Made by a program: the position numbers and the translations under genes
Source: Streptococcus xiaochunlingii
GTDB lineage: Bacteria; Bacillota; Bacilli; Lactobacillales; Streptococcaceae
Assembly: GCF_006385805.1 (NCBI RefSeq)
Contig: NZ_VFSG01000001.1
Location: 1,240,001 to 1,304,000 of the forward strand
Reading direction: 5' to 3'
Length of the DNA: 64,000 nucleotides
The notes under the pieces: model-generated
Told to the model about the DNA's origin: nothing
What the model saw: the letters and a program-made list of their open reading frames with translations, nothing else
The model's database searches: none
In this document: positions 26,941 through 35,900 of the stretch, piece by piece
Layout: each line of letters starts with the position of its first letter
Numbering within the stretch: position 1 is the first letter of the stretch

Positions 26941-29862
26941 TTAGACAGTTTCTTTCGAACGTTTCATGATAATCACTAAGGAAGTAATCGAAACGATTGA
27001 TAATAAGCTACCAAGGATAAATCCTTTTTTCTTAAAGACGAACTCAATCTTATGCTTCCCTTTTGTGATTGGGAAGGATAAGAAGGCATTCCAAGATTTT
27101 TCAGTTTGGACAAATTTCCCATCTACTTTGACCTTCCATCCGTCGCTATATGGGATTGAAGTCATCATAAATTTACTATCATCCGTAATATTTACATTAC
27201 CGACAATATGGGTATTTGAAAACTTGGTTACTTCTAAACCTTGTTTCTTACGATTATCTAATACTTTTTGAATTTGATCAAGATCTGCACGATAGACCCC
27301 TGCATGACTCATATCAATTTTATCAGTTCTAAATCGAAACTCAATCACAGTTTCTTGATTTTCAGTATTATCAGTTAGTTGCCAAAGTTGTCTTTGAGTA
27401 AATGTTTTATTATTTGGCAACCATTTCCCTCTCACTAAAACTGAGTAATCTTGTTTTGGAATCAACCCCGCTGGTGTGAAAAAGTAATAAGTATAGTTTG
27501 AACGTGGCACTAGCTTATATCGAATGATGGCCTCTTTAGAAGAATCTGCTCTTTTATAGATTGCCTCCCCAGTGTTCTTATCTACTTTTTCTTCAATGAC
27601 ATTCTCCGTTTCAATGGCACTAAAAGCTAACGGCTTAAAGTAGTCATAATAATCACTCGTTTTCTTTTGATGCCCTTCCATTGAGTTTAAAATAATATTT
27701 TGGTTTGCGATAGCATTATTCACTCCAAATTTTATATTTTTAACCAGGGCATTTGTTCCATATCCAAGAGGGAAGGAATTTGGGTTCTTATAAACAAGGA
27801 ATCGCTTGTCTTCATATACTTTTTCTGTATAATAGCGCTCTAGATCAAAACGATTTGTAAAACGATGGAAGTACATTTTTTCTGGATTTGCTTCCATTTC
27901 TTTTGGATCAAAATCTTTCACCGTCATATAATAACGAACCCCATACAAGGCATCTGTTAGAGGTGTCCCATTTGTATATTCTGTAGCAGCATTGACACCT
28001 AGGTCTCCCATTAAAGCAAAGTGATCTAGGGTGCTTCTTTCTAAACTCGAACTAAAGGTACTTAAGCCAGGATAAGATACTAGAGAAGGTACCGTCCGTG
28101 AATATGCAAAAGTCGTTGCAATCCGATAAAATTCTTCGTCTGCATTTTCTTGAATATTATCTGTCACGCGTTTCACAGAAACAGCTGCATCTGAAAATTT
28201 ATTGACGTCGTCATAGCCCAGAGTAACCTGAGAAAGGTAGGCATTATATCCAAATTCAAAGATACTCAAAGCCGACACGATGACTACTGAAATACGTGAC
28301 AATTTAGAATTTAATAGGAGCAATAAAAGCAGATAGATTATTGCTGTTAGACTTAATTGTGAGAATAGATAGCCTTGTTTCAACAAGAATCCTGCGATCA
28401 CTAAGAAAAGAGTAGTAATTCCGATTCGAATGATTTTCTCTCTTTGATTGCTCTTTGATTTTTCCCAGTAGGTATAGAAACCAAAGCAAGCAACAGCCAC
28501 AAGGCCTAGTAGGTGAAGAATTGAGTATCTTGAGAAATAAGATGTTACTGCTTTTGGTTGAATTTTCGAAATAAAGGTATAGCTATTTGAATGGATGTAG
28601 ATAACAGCTAGAAGCAAACCAAGTGTAATGACTAGATTAGTTAGCTTAGAGATAACTACTTTCTCTTTCATTACTTGGTAAGCCAATACCAACATGAAGA
28701 ATGAGAATAACCAAGAAAAACGGAAGAAGAAACCAGCAGGGTTTTGCCCCATATGCCAAATCTTACTTACAAACTCATTGACGAATGATGTCAAGAATAC
28801 AAGGGTAACAATTCCAGCAGCCCATTTCTTAACTTTTGAAACATTCTTAGAGAGAAAGTAGAGAACAAAGCCAAGAAAACCAAACGCTCCAATATAGATA
28901 TTTGGTAAGTTTGGTCCTGCAGACCAACCAGAGGTCGTATCAAAGCCACCAATCACCATCTTAGCAAAAATATCCAATGGATTAATCTGGAAGGCTAAAG
29001 AGAAGGTCATCCCTCCACCAACTTGAGCTTTACTCTCTACCAAATTGAAGAATACAGGAAGGATTAGGATTGCGGCTGTCCCGATCCCAATAATAGAATA
29101 AATGACAGCCTGCAACAAAGGTTCAATAAAGTTTTTGAGCTTCGCTTTAAGATCCCCTTCAATCATCAATCTAGGAGATACATAGAAACAAGCATACAGA
29201 GCAACAAAGATCGAAATCATGTACCCCATATAAAATTGAAGTAAGACGGTCAGACCCAATGCAAAAGAATAACGGTAAGGGGCTCCACCATCTAATAATT
29301 CTTCCAAATAAACAATGACAATCGGCAGCATGATCATAGCGTCATAAAAAATGACGTTCATTTGATAAGAAACCAACATCCCTGAAAGGGCATATGCTGT
29401 CGAAAATAGCGGTACTAGCCATTTTCTTTTCTCTAATCCTTTATAGCGCTTGATAAGAAGAAAGGCGAAGGCCATTCCTATTGCGCCATAACGGAGCCAA
29501 ATTGTCAAAAACACTGCAAAACCAAAATGCTTAAGTGGGGTCAAAATATAAATGATATTGAAGGGACTCATTAAATAATATCCGAGGACCCCAATCATAT
29601 CTCCACCAAGGGACTTAGTAAACGAATAACTCAAACTTGAAAGATCCCCAGTGAGTACAGCATTTTTTAATAAACCAAAGAAACTGATGTATTGTTGACC
29701 AAAGTCAACTGCCATCAAACTTTTGGTTCCAAAAGGATATGATCCCATAAAGGCCCAAACAACAAGCATAATTGTCATCGGGAGTAAAGCGCTAAAAGCA
29801 TATAGAAACCTCTTGGGATTCTTTTTCCAAAGCTCTTGCAAGCGCATGAACCAAACTAACAT
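26941..29862 (-). CDS. YfhO family GT-C-type membrane glycosyltransferase
   Basis: A 973-residue protein with about 13 membrane segments in the first 560 residues and a large extracytoplasmic C-terminal domain, ending in one more membrane segment. Family signs are the early SYPFGTKSLMAVDFGQQYISFF (catalytic-type aspartate) and SLGGDMIGVLGYYLMSPFN. In Bacillus and Listeria, YfhO/GtlB-type proteins transfer a sugar from undecaprenyl phosphate to teichoic acids outside the membrane. It follows the GT2 gene by 18 nt, the usual partner that loads the lipid carrier. It could glycosylate wall polymer or the adjacent adhesins; this is inference. Confidence 0.83.
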   Translation of the reverse strand: MLVWFMRLQELWKKNPKRFLYAFSALLPMTIMLVVWAFMGSYPFGTKSLMAVDFGQQYISFFGLLKNAVLTGDLSSLSYSFTKSLGGDMIGVLGYYLMSPFNIIYILTPLKHFGFAVFLTIWLRYGAIGMAFAFLLIKRYKGLEKRKWLVPLFSTAYALSGMLVSYQMNVIFYDAMIMLPIVIVYLEELLDGGAPYRYSFALGLTVLLQFYMGYMISIFVALYACFYVSPRLMIEGDLKAKLKNFIEPLLQAVIYSIIGIGTAAILILPVFFNLVESKAQVGGGMTFSLAFQINPLDIFAKMVIGGFDTTSGWSAGPNLPNIYIGAFGFLGFVLYFLSKNVSKVKKWAAGIVTLVFLTSFVNEFVSKIWHMGQNPAGFFFRFSWLFSFFMLVLAYQVMKEKVVISKLTNLVITLGLLLAVIYIHSNSYTFISKIQPKAVTSYFSRYSILHLLGLVAVACFGFYTYWEKSKSNQREKIIRIGITTLFLVIAGFLLKQGYLFSQLSLTAIIYLLLLLLLNSKLSRISVVIVSALSIFEFGYNAYLSQVTLGYDDVNKFSDAAVSVKRVTDNIQENADEEFYRIATTFAYSRTVPSLVSYPGLSTFSSSLERSTLDHFALMGDLGVNAATEYTNGTPLTDALYGVRYYMTVKDFDPKEMEANPEKMYFHRFTNRFDLERYYTEKVYEDKRFLVYKNPNSFPLGYGTNALVKNIKFGVNNAIANQNIILNSMEGHQKKTSDYYDYFKPLAFSAIETENVIEEKVDKNTGEAIYKRADSSKEAIIRYKLVPRSNYTYYFFTPAGLIPKQDYSVLVRGKWLPNNKTFTQRQLWQLTDNTENQETVIEFRFRTDKIDMSHAGVYRADLDQIQKVLDNRKKQGLEVTKFSNTHIVGNVNITDDSKFMMTSIPYSDGWKVKVDGKFVQTEKSWNAFLSFPITKGKHKIEFVFKKKGFILGSLLSIVSITSLVIIMKRSKETV

Positions 29863-29880
29863 TTTTATCTCCTATACATC

Positions 29881-30840
29881 TTAACCTATCTTATTCTCAT
29901 TGGCTTCTTTAATATTAGTATCTTCAATGATAAAATGAGGACGACGCTTCACTTCGTAATAAATTTTTCCAATGTATTCCCCAAGAATACCGATAAATAT
30001 TAATTGAACACCACTAAATAGAATGATCGCAGCTATGGTTGTAAAATAGCCACTCACATAATTCCCTTGTGCAAACATGTACTTCATCATTTCAAAAGCA
30101 AGATACAGAATAGCAAGTCCCAAACAGATAAATCCAAACTGAATACAAACACGAAGGGGACGATCATTAAATGAGATAATCCCTTGAATGGCATAGTTCA
30201 TTGATTTTTTAAAACCAAACTTACTCTTACCAGCTTTACGGATTTCGTTTTTATAAGGAATTACCTTCTCTTTAAAACCAATCCATTCATACAAGCCTTT
30301 ATTGAAACGGTTGTATTCTGGCATAGACACAAACGCGTCAATTGCTTTACGACTAAGGAGTCTCAACTCGGATTTTCCATCCGTTAGTTTAACATCCATC
30401 GACCGATTGGACAAGAAATAGAACATACGAGCAAAGGTACTGCCGATAAAGGACTCCCCTTCTCGAGTTCGTTGCCCACTGACGATATCATAACCTTCAT
30501 TATAGGCTTCTAAAAAGAGGGGGATCAGATATGGTGGATGTTGTAAATCTCCATCCATTACCATCACAGCATCACCACTTGCATATTTGAAGCCTGCTAA
30601 AATACCACTCTCACGACCAAAATTACGACTAAATCGAATATATTTTACATGAGGATTCTCTTCTGCAATGGCTGTAATGAGTTCAAATGTTTTATCACTA
30701 CTTCCATCATCGACATAGAGAATCTCATAGTCGGTAAGTTCCTTCCCAAGCATCTGCTCCAATTGATCAGCTATAGCAGCATGCGTTTGAGACAGGACCA
30801 ACTCCTCATTCAATAATGTAATGAGTATCGATAATTTCAT
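29881..30840 (-). CDS. GT2 polyprenyl-phosphate glycosyltransferase (CsbB/DPM1-like)
   Basis: A 319-residue protein. The catalytic GT-A domain (residues 1-230) shows LSILITLLNEE at the N-terminus, YVDDGSSDKT near residue 42 (metal or nucleotide aspartates), RNFGRESGILAGF near 74 and VMDGDLQHPP near 93. Two membrane segments at about 230-290 anchor it, as in CsbB, GtrB and YkcC. It is expected to move a sugar from a nucleotide donor to undecaprenyl phosphate on the inner face. It is directly upstream of the YfhO-like gene, reproducing the CsbB-YfhO pair of Bacillus. No GtcA-like flippase gene is seen here. Confidence 0.9.
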   Translation of the reverse strand: MKLSILITLLNEELVLSQTHAAIADQLEQMLGKELTDYEILYVDDGSSDKTFELITAIAEENPHVKYIRFSRNFGRESGILAGFKYASGDAVMVMDGDLQHPPYLIPLFLEAYNEGYDIVSGQRTREGESFIGSTFARMFYFLSNRSMDVKLTDGKSELRLLSRKAIDAFVSMPEYNRFNKGLYEWIGFKEKVIPYKNEIRKAGKSKFGFKKSMNYAIQGIISFNDRPLRVCIQFGFICLGLAILYLAFEMMKYMFAQGNYVSGYFTTIAAIILFSGVQLIFIGILGEYIGKIYYEVKRRPHFIIEDTNIKEANENKIG

Positions 30841-30865
30841 CTCTATTCTCCATCTACTCTATTTC

Positions 30866-30894
30866 CAAAAAAGAGAGAGCTTTCGCTCTCTCCT
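30866..30894 (-). terminator. intrinsic terminator after the Thr-rich adhesin
   Basis: GAGAGAGCG and CTCTCTC arms with a short AAAG-type loop, followed by TTTTTTGG on the minus strand. It separates the adhesin gene from the GT2-yfhO operon. Confidence 0.85.
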
Positions 30895-30916
30895 TTATAC
30901 GGAAACTCTTTTTCTA

Positions 30917-32890
30917 TTATTTAGACATTTTACGTTTCATTACAATCGCACCTGATAGGACAAGTACTCCTGAGAATACTAGGCCAGTTGCTACGACTTC
31001 ACCAGTACTTGGGAGAAGGGCTTTACGTCCACCACCGTTACCATCTCCATTTCCGCCAGGGTTTCCTGGGGCTGGAGTTGTTTTCTCTGGAGTTGTTTTC
31101 TCTGGAGTTGTTTTCTCTGGAGTTGTTTTCTCTGGAGTTGTTGACTCTGGAGTTGTTTTCTCTGGAGTTGTTGACTCTGGAGTTGTTGACTCTGGAGTTG
31201 TTGACTCTGGAGTTGTTGACTCTGGAGTTGTTGACTCTGGAGTTGTTGACTCTGGAGTTGTTGACTCTGGAGTTGTTGACTCTGGAGTTGTTGACTCTGG
31301 AGTTGTTGACTCTGGAGTTGTTGACTCTGGAGTTGTTGACTCTGGAGTTGTTGACTCTGGAGTTGTTGACTCTGGAGTTGTTGACTCTGGAGTTGTTGAC
31401 TCTGGAGTTGTGGTGGTTGTAGTTGTTGGTTCCGGAGTTGTGGTGGTTGTAGTTGTTGGTTCCGGAGTTGTGGTGGTTGTAGTTGTTGGTTCCGGAGTTG
31501 TAGTGGTTGTAGTTGTTGGTTCCGGAGTTGTAGTTGTGGTAGTTGTTGGTTCCGGAGTTGTGGTGGTTGTAGTTGTCGGTTCTGGAGTTGTAGTCGTTGT
31601 TGTAGTTGGTTCTGGAGTTGTGGTGGTTGTAGTTGTTGGTTCCGGAGTTGTAGTTGTGGTAGTTGTTGGTTCCGGAGTTGTAGTTGTTGTAGTTGTTGGT
31701 TCCGGAGTTGTAGTTGTGGTAGTTGTTGGTTCCGGAGTTGTAGTTGTGGTAGTTGTTGGTTCCGGAGTTGTAGTTGTTGTAGTTGTTGGTTCCGGAGTTG
31801 TAGTTGTGGTAGTTGTTGGTTCCGGAGTTGTAGTTGTTGTAGTTGTTGTAGTAGTTGTTGTGGTTGTAGTTGTGGTTGTAGTTGTGGTTGTAGTTTCCCC
31901 TTCACCTTCACCAGACGCAGTGTAGATAAGTGTTTTAGCAGGGTAGCTACGTTCGTTAGGGAAGTTTTCAGCTTTCCACTTGATGACATTGTTAACTACA
32001 TCACCTTTTTTCTTAGTTTCAGTCAACTCAGTAGTGTACTCCAAGTACATTGGCCAGTTCCAGTTGTCACCAAAGTTGATAGTGAAACCAGTGATTTGAC
32101 CTGCAGCGTTCGTAGTATACTCAGCTTTCTTAGTGAAGTTGTCAGTTGGGTCAAGTTTTGTAAGTTGTTCTTCGCTTTCGATAGCTTTAGGTTGAGTTGC
32201 GTAACGTACAGCACGAAGGCTTCCTTTTACCAATACTTGTCCGTCTGCAAGCTCATCTGTGATAACCATCTTGTTCAATTTATCTTGACCAGCGTTCAAG
32301 ATAACTTTCCACTTGATACGTTTTGGATTTTGTGGGTCTTGGTATCCATACTTGTACTCGTATTGACCAATTGCAGTAGAATCTGGATCATATGTCAAAT
32401 TATAAGTTTGCTCACCATACTTAAATGTCTTTTTACCAGACTCAGTTACAGTACTAGCATTTACAACCACATCGTATTTCAATGACATTCTCTTATTGTT
32501 AGGATTTTTAGAGAAATAGTCAGTGAACGTTACTGTTGTTTTACCAGTAGCTGGGTCAGCAACTGCATTACCAACGATTTCAGATCCGTTTTTGATTGGG
32601 AATTCTGACTTAACTGGCCAGTTCAATTCTTTTGGCAAGTCAAGAACAAGTGTATCACCTGCATTGATCGCTTGAGAATCTGGGAAGGTAATATTGTTTG
32701 TAGCTTCCATGGCTTGACCTCTGCCTACTTTTGTATCAGCAGTAATGGCTTTACCATCGAGGGTAATAGTCGTGTTGTTGGTATAGTTTGTAACTTCGTC
32801 AGCAAAAATCGTTGTTACGACTGTCAAAGCCAAAACTAGTACACTAAAAAACGCTAAAACTCGCTTAATGCTCGTTTTTGTGGTTTGCAT
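30917..32890 (-). CDS. LPXTG adhesin with collagen-binding-type domain and Thr-rich stalk
   Basis: A 657-residue surface protein. Signal peptide about residues 1-30 (cleavage after IFA). Residues about 31-325 form Ig-like adhesin domains, with PKRIKWKVILNAGQDKLNKM and ITDELADGQ, the signature of the collagen-binding family (PF05737 type). Then follows a poly-Thr tract, 14 units of TTTTTTTPEP, 17 units of TTPES and five of TTPEK, to about residue 605. A Gly/Asn linker and LPSTGEVVATG with a hydrophobic segment and KRKMSK complete the sortase signal. The stalk is a likely O-glycosylation target, and a GT2/YfhO pair lies directly downstream. Ligand unknown. Confidence 0.85.
   Translation of the reverse strand: MQTTKTSIKRVLAFFSVLVLALTVVTTIFADEVTNYTNNTTITLDGKAITADTKVGRGQAMEATNNITFPDSQAINAGDTLVLDLPKELNWPVKSEFPIKNGSEIVGNAVADPATGKTTVTFTDYFSKNPNNKRMSLKYDVVVNASTVTESGKKTFKYGEQTYNLTYDPDSTAIGQYEYKYGYQDPQNPKRIKWKVILNAGQDKLNKMVITDELADGQVLVKGSLRAVRYATQPKAIESEEQLTKLDPTDNFTKKAEYTTNAAGQITGFTINFGDNWNWPMYLEYTTELTETKKKGDVVNNVIKWKAENFPNERSYPAKTLIYTASGEGEGETTTTTTTTTTTTTTTTTTTTTTTPEPTTTTTTTPEPTTTTTTTPEPTTTTTTTPEPTTTTTTTPEPTTTTTTTPEPTTTTTTTPEPTTTTTTTPEPTTTTTTTPEPTTTTTTTPEPTTTTTTTPEPTTTTTTTPEPTTTTTTTPEPTTTTTTTPEPTTTTTTTPESTTPESTTPESTTPESTTPESTTPESTTPESTTPESTTPESTTPESTTPESTTPESTTPESTTPESTTPESTTPESTTPEKTTPESTTPEKTTPEKTTPEKTTPEKTTPAPGNPGGNGDGNGGGRKALLPSTGEVVATGLVFSGVLVLSGAIVMKRKMSK
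31080..31895. repeat. 30-bp and 15-bp microsatellite-like coding repeats
   Basis: About 14 copies of a 30-bp unit (31411-31830, encoding TTTTTTTPEP) are followed on the minus strand by 22 copies of a 15-bp unit (31080-31410, encoding TTPES or TTPEK). Long stretches of the 15-bp block are identical. Both units are multiples of three, so slippage changes stalk length without breaking the frame. Confidence 0.95.
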
Positions 32891-32919
32891 AATAAACTCC
32901 TTATTATTAATTTTTTATC

Positions 32920-32947
32920 ATTGTAACATAATTGTTTCACTTTGCAA
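32920..32947 (-). promoter_or_regulatory. promoter of the Thr-rich adhesin gene
   Basis: TTGCAA (32942-32947) and TACAAT (32920-32925) on the minus strand with a 16-nt spacer, about 30 nt before the ATG. Confidence 0.7.
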
Positions 32948-32969
32948 AGTAATTTTTATCTTTTTTCAC

Positions 32970-35900
32970 TTATCGTTCGTTTTTTTGTCGATTAAAGAAA
33001 CGAAAAGTGATAATTGATAAGATGAAGCCTAGGATAGAAAGGATCCAGCTCTCTTCTGTACCTGTATTTGGCAAGCGATTTTCTTGAATTTCCCCACTAT
33101 CTTTTTGGCTATTTATTATAGACTCAACTTTGGTTTCCGCTTTTGGATTTGTTGAAACATGATTGAGCTCCTCAACTTTATTACCAAGTTGATTTTGAGG
33201 TTGGTCATTTTTCTCGCTCTTCTTCACTACTTTTGTACCAAGTTCAGTAATTTCAGGAACAGGTTCTTCGATCAATGTCACTTGGATTAATTCTTTCTTG
33301 ATGACACGACCTTCTTGAATAGTCAAGCGGTATTTGTATTGACGCTTACCTGTTTTTCCTTCCTGCAAGAGGGCGACTGTCCCTTCTGCTTTATTAGGAT
33401 TCTCGACAATAGTCTTGTCAAAGGCGACATCTTCTATCTCAATTAGCTCCTCTGTTGTAATCGTAGGAATTCGTTTTGTCCCTACCAAAATAACACGAGT
33501 AACTGCCTTTCTGATAACCTTGGTATCTACCAAGGTAGAAGAGCGTTCTTCATCATTGAAGTAGTATTTTTCAAAAGTCTTATGGATCAGTCCATCTTGG
33601 CCTTCTTGGAAGACTCTAGTTTCACCTTCTGCTAAGCTTTCGTCATTGCGATATTCTGTCTGATAAGTAATGACCTCATCCTCAGTCACCAAGACTGTAC
33701 GCTCAACTCCAGTACCCACTACAACGACTTTGTTAACAGGGTGAGTCGTGATGACAGTTCTTAGATGCTCACGTTGAGTTTCTTTACCATTGACATAGGT
33801 TACTTGGTAGTAGTCAGTTTGACTTCCTTCTTGGCCTTCTACTTCGACCAAACGATAGGTCACAGGTTTAGACTTATCTTCCCGAACGATGGTGTTGTAT
33901 GGGATTCCACTTGTGAAGCTGATCTCCTTGGTTTCAGTAACTTGAGAACCGATATGGATAATCTGTTCGATTGCTGGACGCAACTCTTTGACGCTAATCA
34001 AGTCCGTCTTGACTAAGATGCCATCTTTATAAGTAAGCTGATAAATTTTTTCTACTAAGCCAGCACGACCTTCTTGAACAAGCTTACGTTCACCTTTTGG
34101 CAGGTTTTCATCAATAACAGTAACTGTTCTAAAGTTAGTCTCTTCAGTTCGCGTTTCCTGCTTCACTTTAATATTTGGAACATGTTTTGTCCCTACTAAA
34201 ATGATGGTCGGTACTGCTTCTCTGACAGTTTTACTTTCGATCAGTTTTGAAGAACGTTCTTCGTCATTGAAGTATTGTTTCTCGATCGTCTTACGGATCA
34301 ATCCATCCTGACCTTCTTGGATAATCTTTGTTTCACCTTCTGGAAGAGTGTCGTCATTACGGAATTCCGTTGGACTTGTGATTCGCTCTTCCTGAATTTC
34401 AAACATGATACGCTCGATTCCAGAACCTTCAACTAAGACTTTATTAACAGGCTGAACTGTAATGACCGTTCTGAGGTGTTCACGTTTTGTTTCCTTACCA
34501 TTGACGTAAGTTACTTGATAGTAGTCTGTTTGAATTCCTTCTTGGCCCTCTACTTCAACAAGGCTGTAACCAACTGGCTTGGTCTTGTCCTTACGAATAA
34601 TGACATTGTAAGGAATTGGACTTGTAGTGTTGATTTCTTTAGTTTCAGTGACTTGAGTACCAATATGGATAATCTCGTCTTGGACTTTTTGAATTTCCTT
34701 GCTACTAATCAAGTCTGTCTTGATCAAGACGCCGTCTTTATAGGTAAGTTGGTAGACTTTTTCAATGAGACCAGTTCGTCCTACTTGGACCACCTTAGTC
34801 TCACCTTTTGGTAGATCTGGATCTTCGATGTTTTGAGTCTTATAGGCAATCTTCTCAGTTTGAGTATCCTGTTCTACCTTGATAGTTGGTACATGTTTTG
34901 TACCTACTAAGATGATCGTTGGCGTTGCTTCTTTGATTAGTTTGCTGTCTACTAATTTCGTAGAACGCAACTCGTCATTGAAGTATCGTTTTTCAATCGT
35001 TTTACGAAGGAGACCTTCTTCACCAACTTGAGAAATCTTCGTTTCACCTTCTGGAAGAGTGTCATCATTTCGATACTCAGTTGTGCTTGTAATCTTATCT
35101 TCTTGAATTTCAAAGAGGGCACGTTCTACTCCGGCACCTTCGACAATCACCTTGTCAACAGCTTCTTTAACGACTGTTGTCTTGAGGTGTTCACGTTTTG
35201 TTTCAGTGCCATTGATGTAGGTTACTTTATAGAGGTCTGACTTCTCACCGTCTTGACCTTCTACCTCAGTCACTCGGTAGCCAATTGGCTTCGTAGTGTC
35301 TTTGCGAACCTTAATGGTAAATGGAATTGGACTTGTCTCGCTTGCTTCTCTAATTTCTTTGATACGAGTTCCAACTTGGATGATCTCATCTACTGGATCT
35401 GTAGTGATGTTAGATTCTACAAATGTACGAGATGTCTCTTCTCCATTCACTTTCGTTACAGAGTAACGATTTGTTTTCTGGCCTTTCTTACCTGCCTGGA
35501 TAACCTTAGTTGTCCCTGCAGGAAGTTGGTCTGAAAACTCTTTGAGAGTATTGTAATCGATTGACTCTGTCTCATCTACAAGCTCAGTTGTTTCCACGAT
35601 AGGTGTCGCATTTCCGACACGAACGACACGGTTGACTGCATCTGTAATCTTATGTTCAGAAACGATGGTACGGCTGATTTCTTTACCATTTCGATAGCTT
35701 ACCAAGAAAGTACGGATAATTTGTCCTGGAGTTCCTTCTTCATCGACGACACTTTCTCCTGCTGGAAGTGTATTGTCTGAGACATAAACCGTCTTGAATG
35801 GAACATCAACTTGCTCATCCACTGTACGTTCTGTCATCTTAGAAGTACCGATTACTGTGATTTCGTCTACAGCTTTTGGATCCTCAACTTTTGAGATTTC

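Noticed and set aside
31080..31410. Regular direct repeats that could look like a CRISPR array
   Set aside because: Units are 15 bp, contiguous without unique spacers, and encode the TTPES stalk in frame.
31410..31925. 171-codon plus-strand frame of Val/Gly repeats and a 332-codon minus frame of Gln/Leu repeats over the Thr-rich adhesin
   Set aside because: Both are out-of-frame shadows of the 30-bp and 15-bp repeats; no start context and the adhesin frame explains the region.
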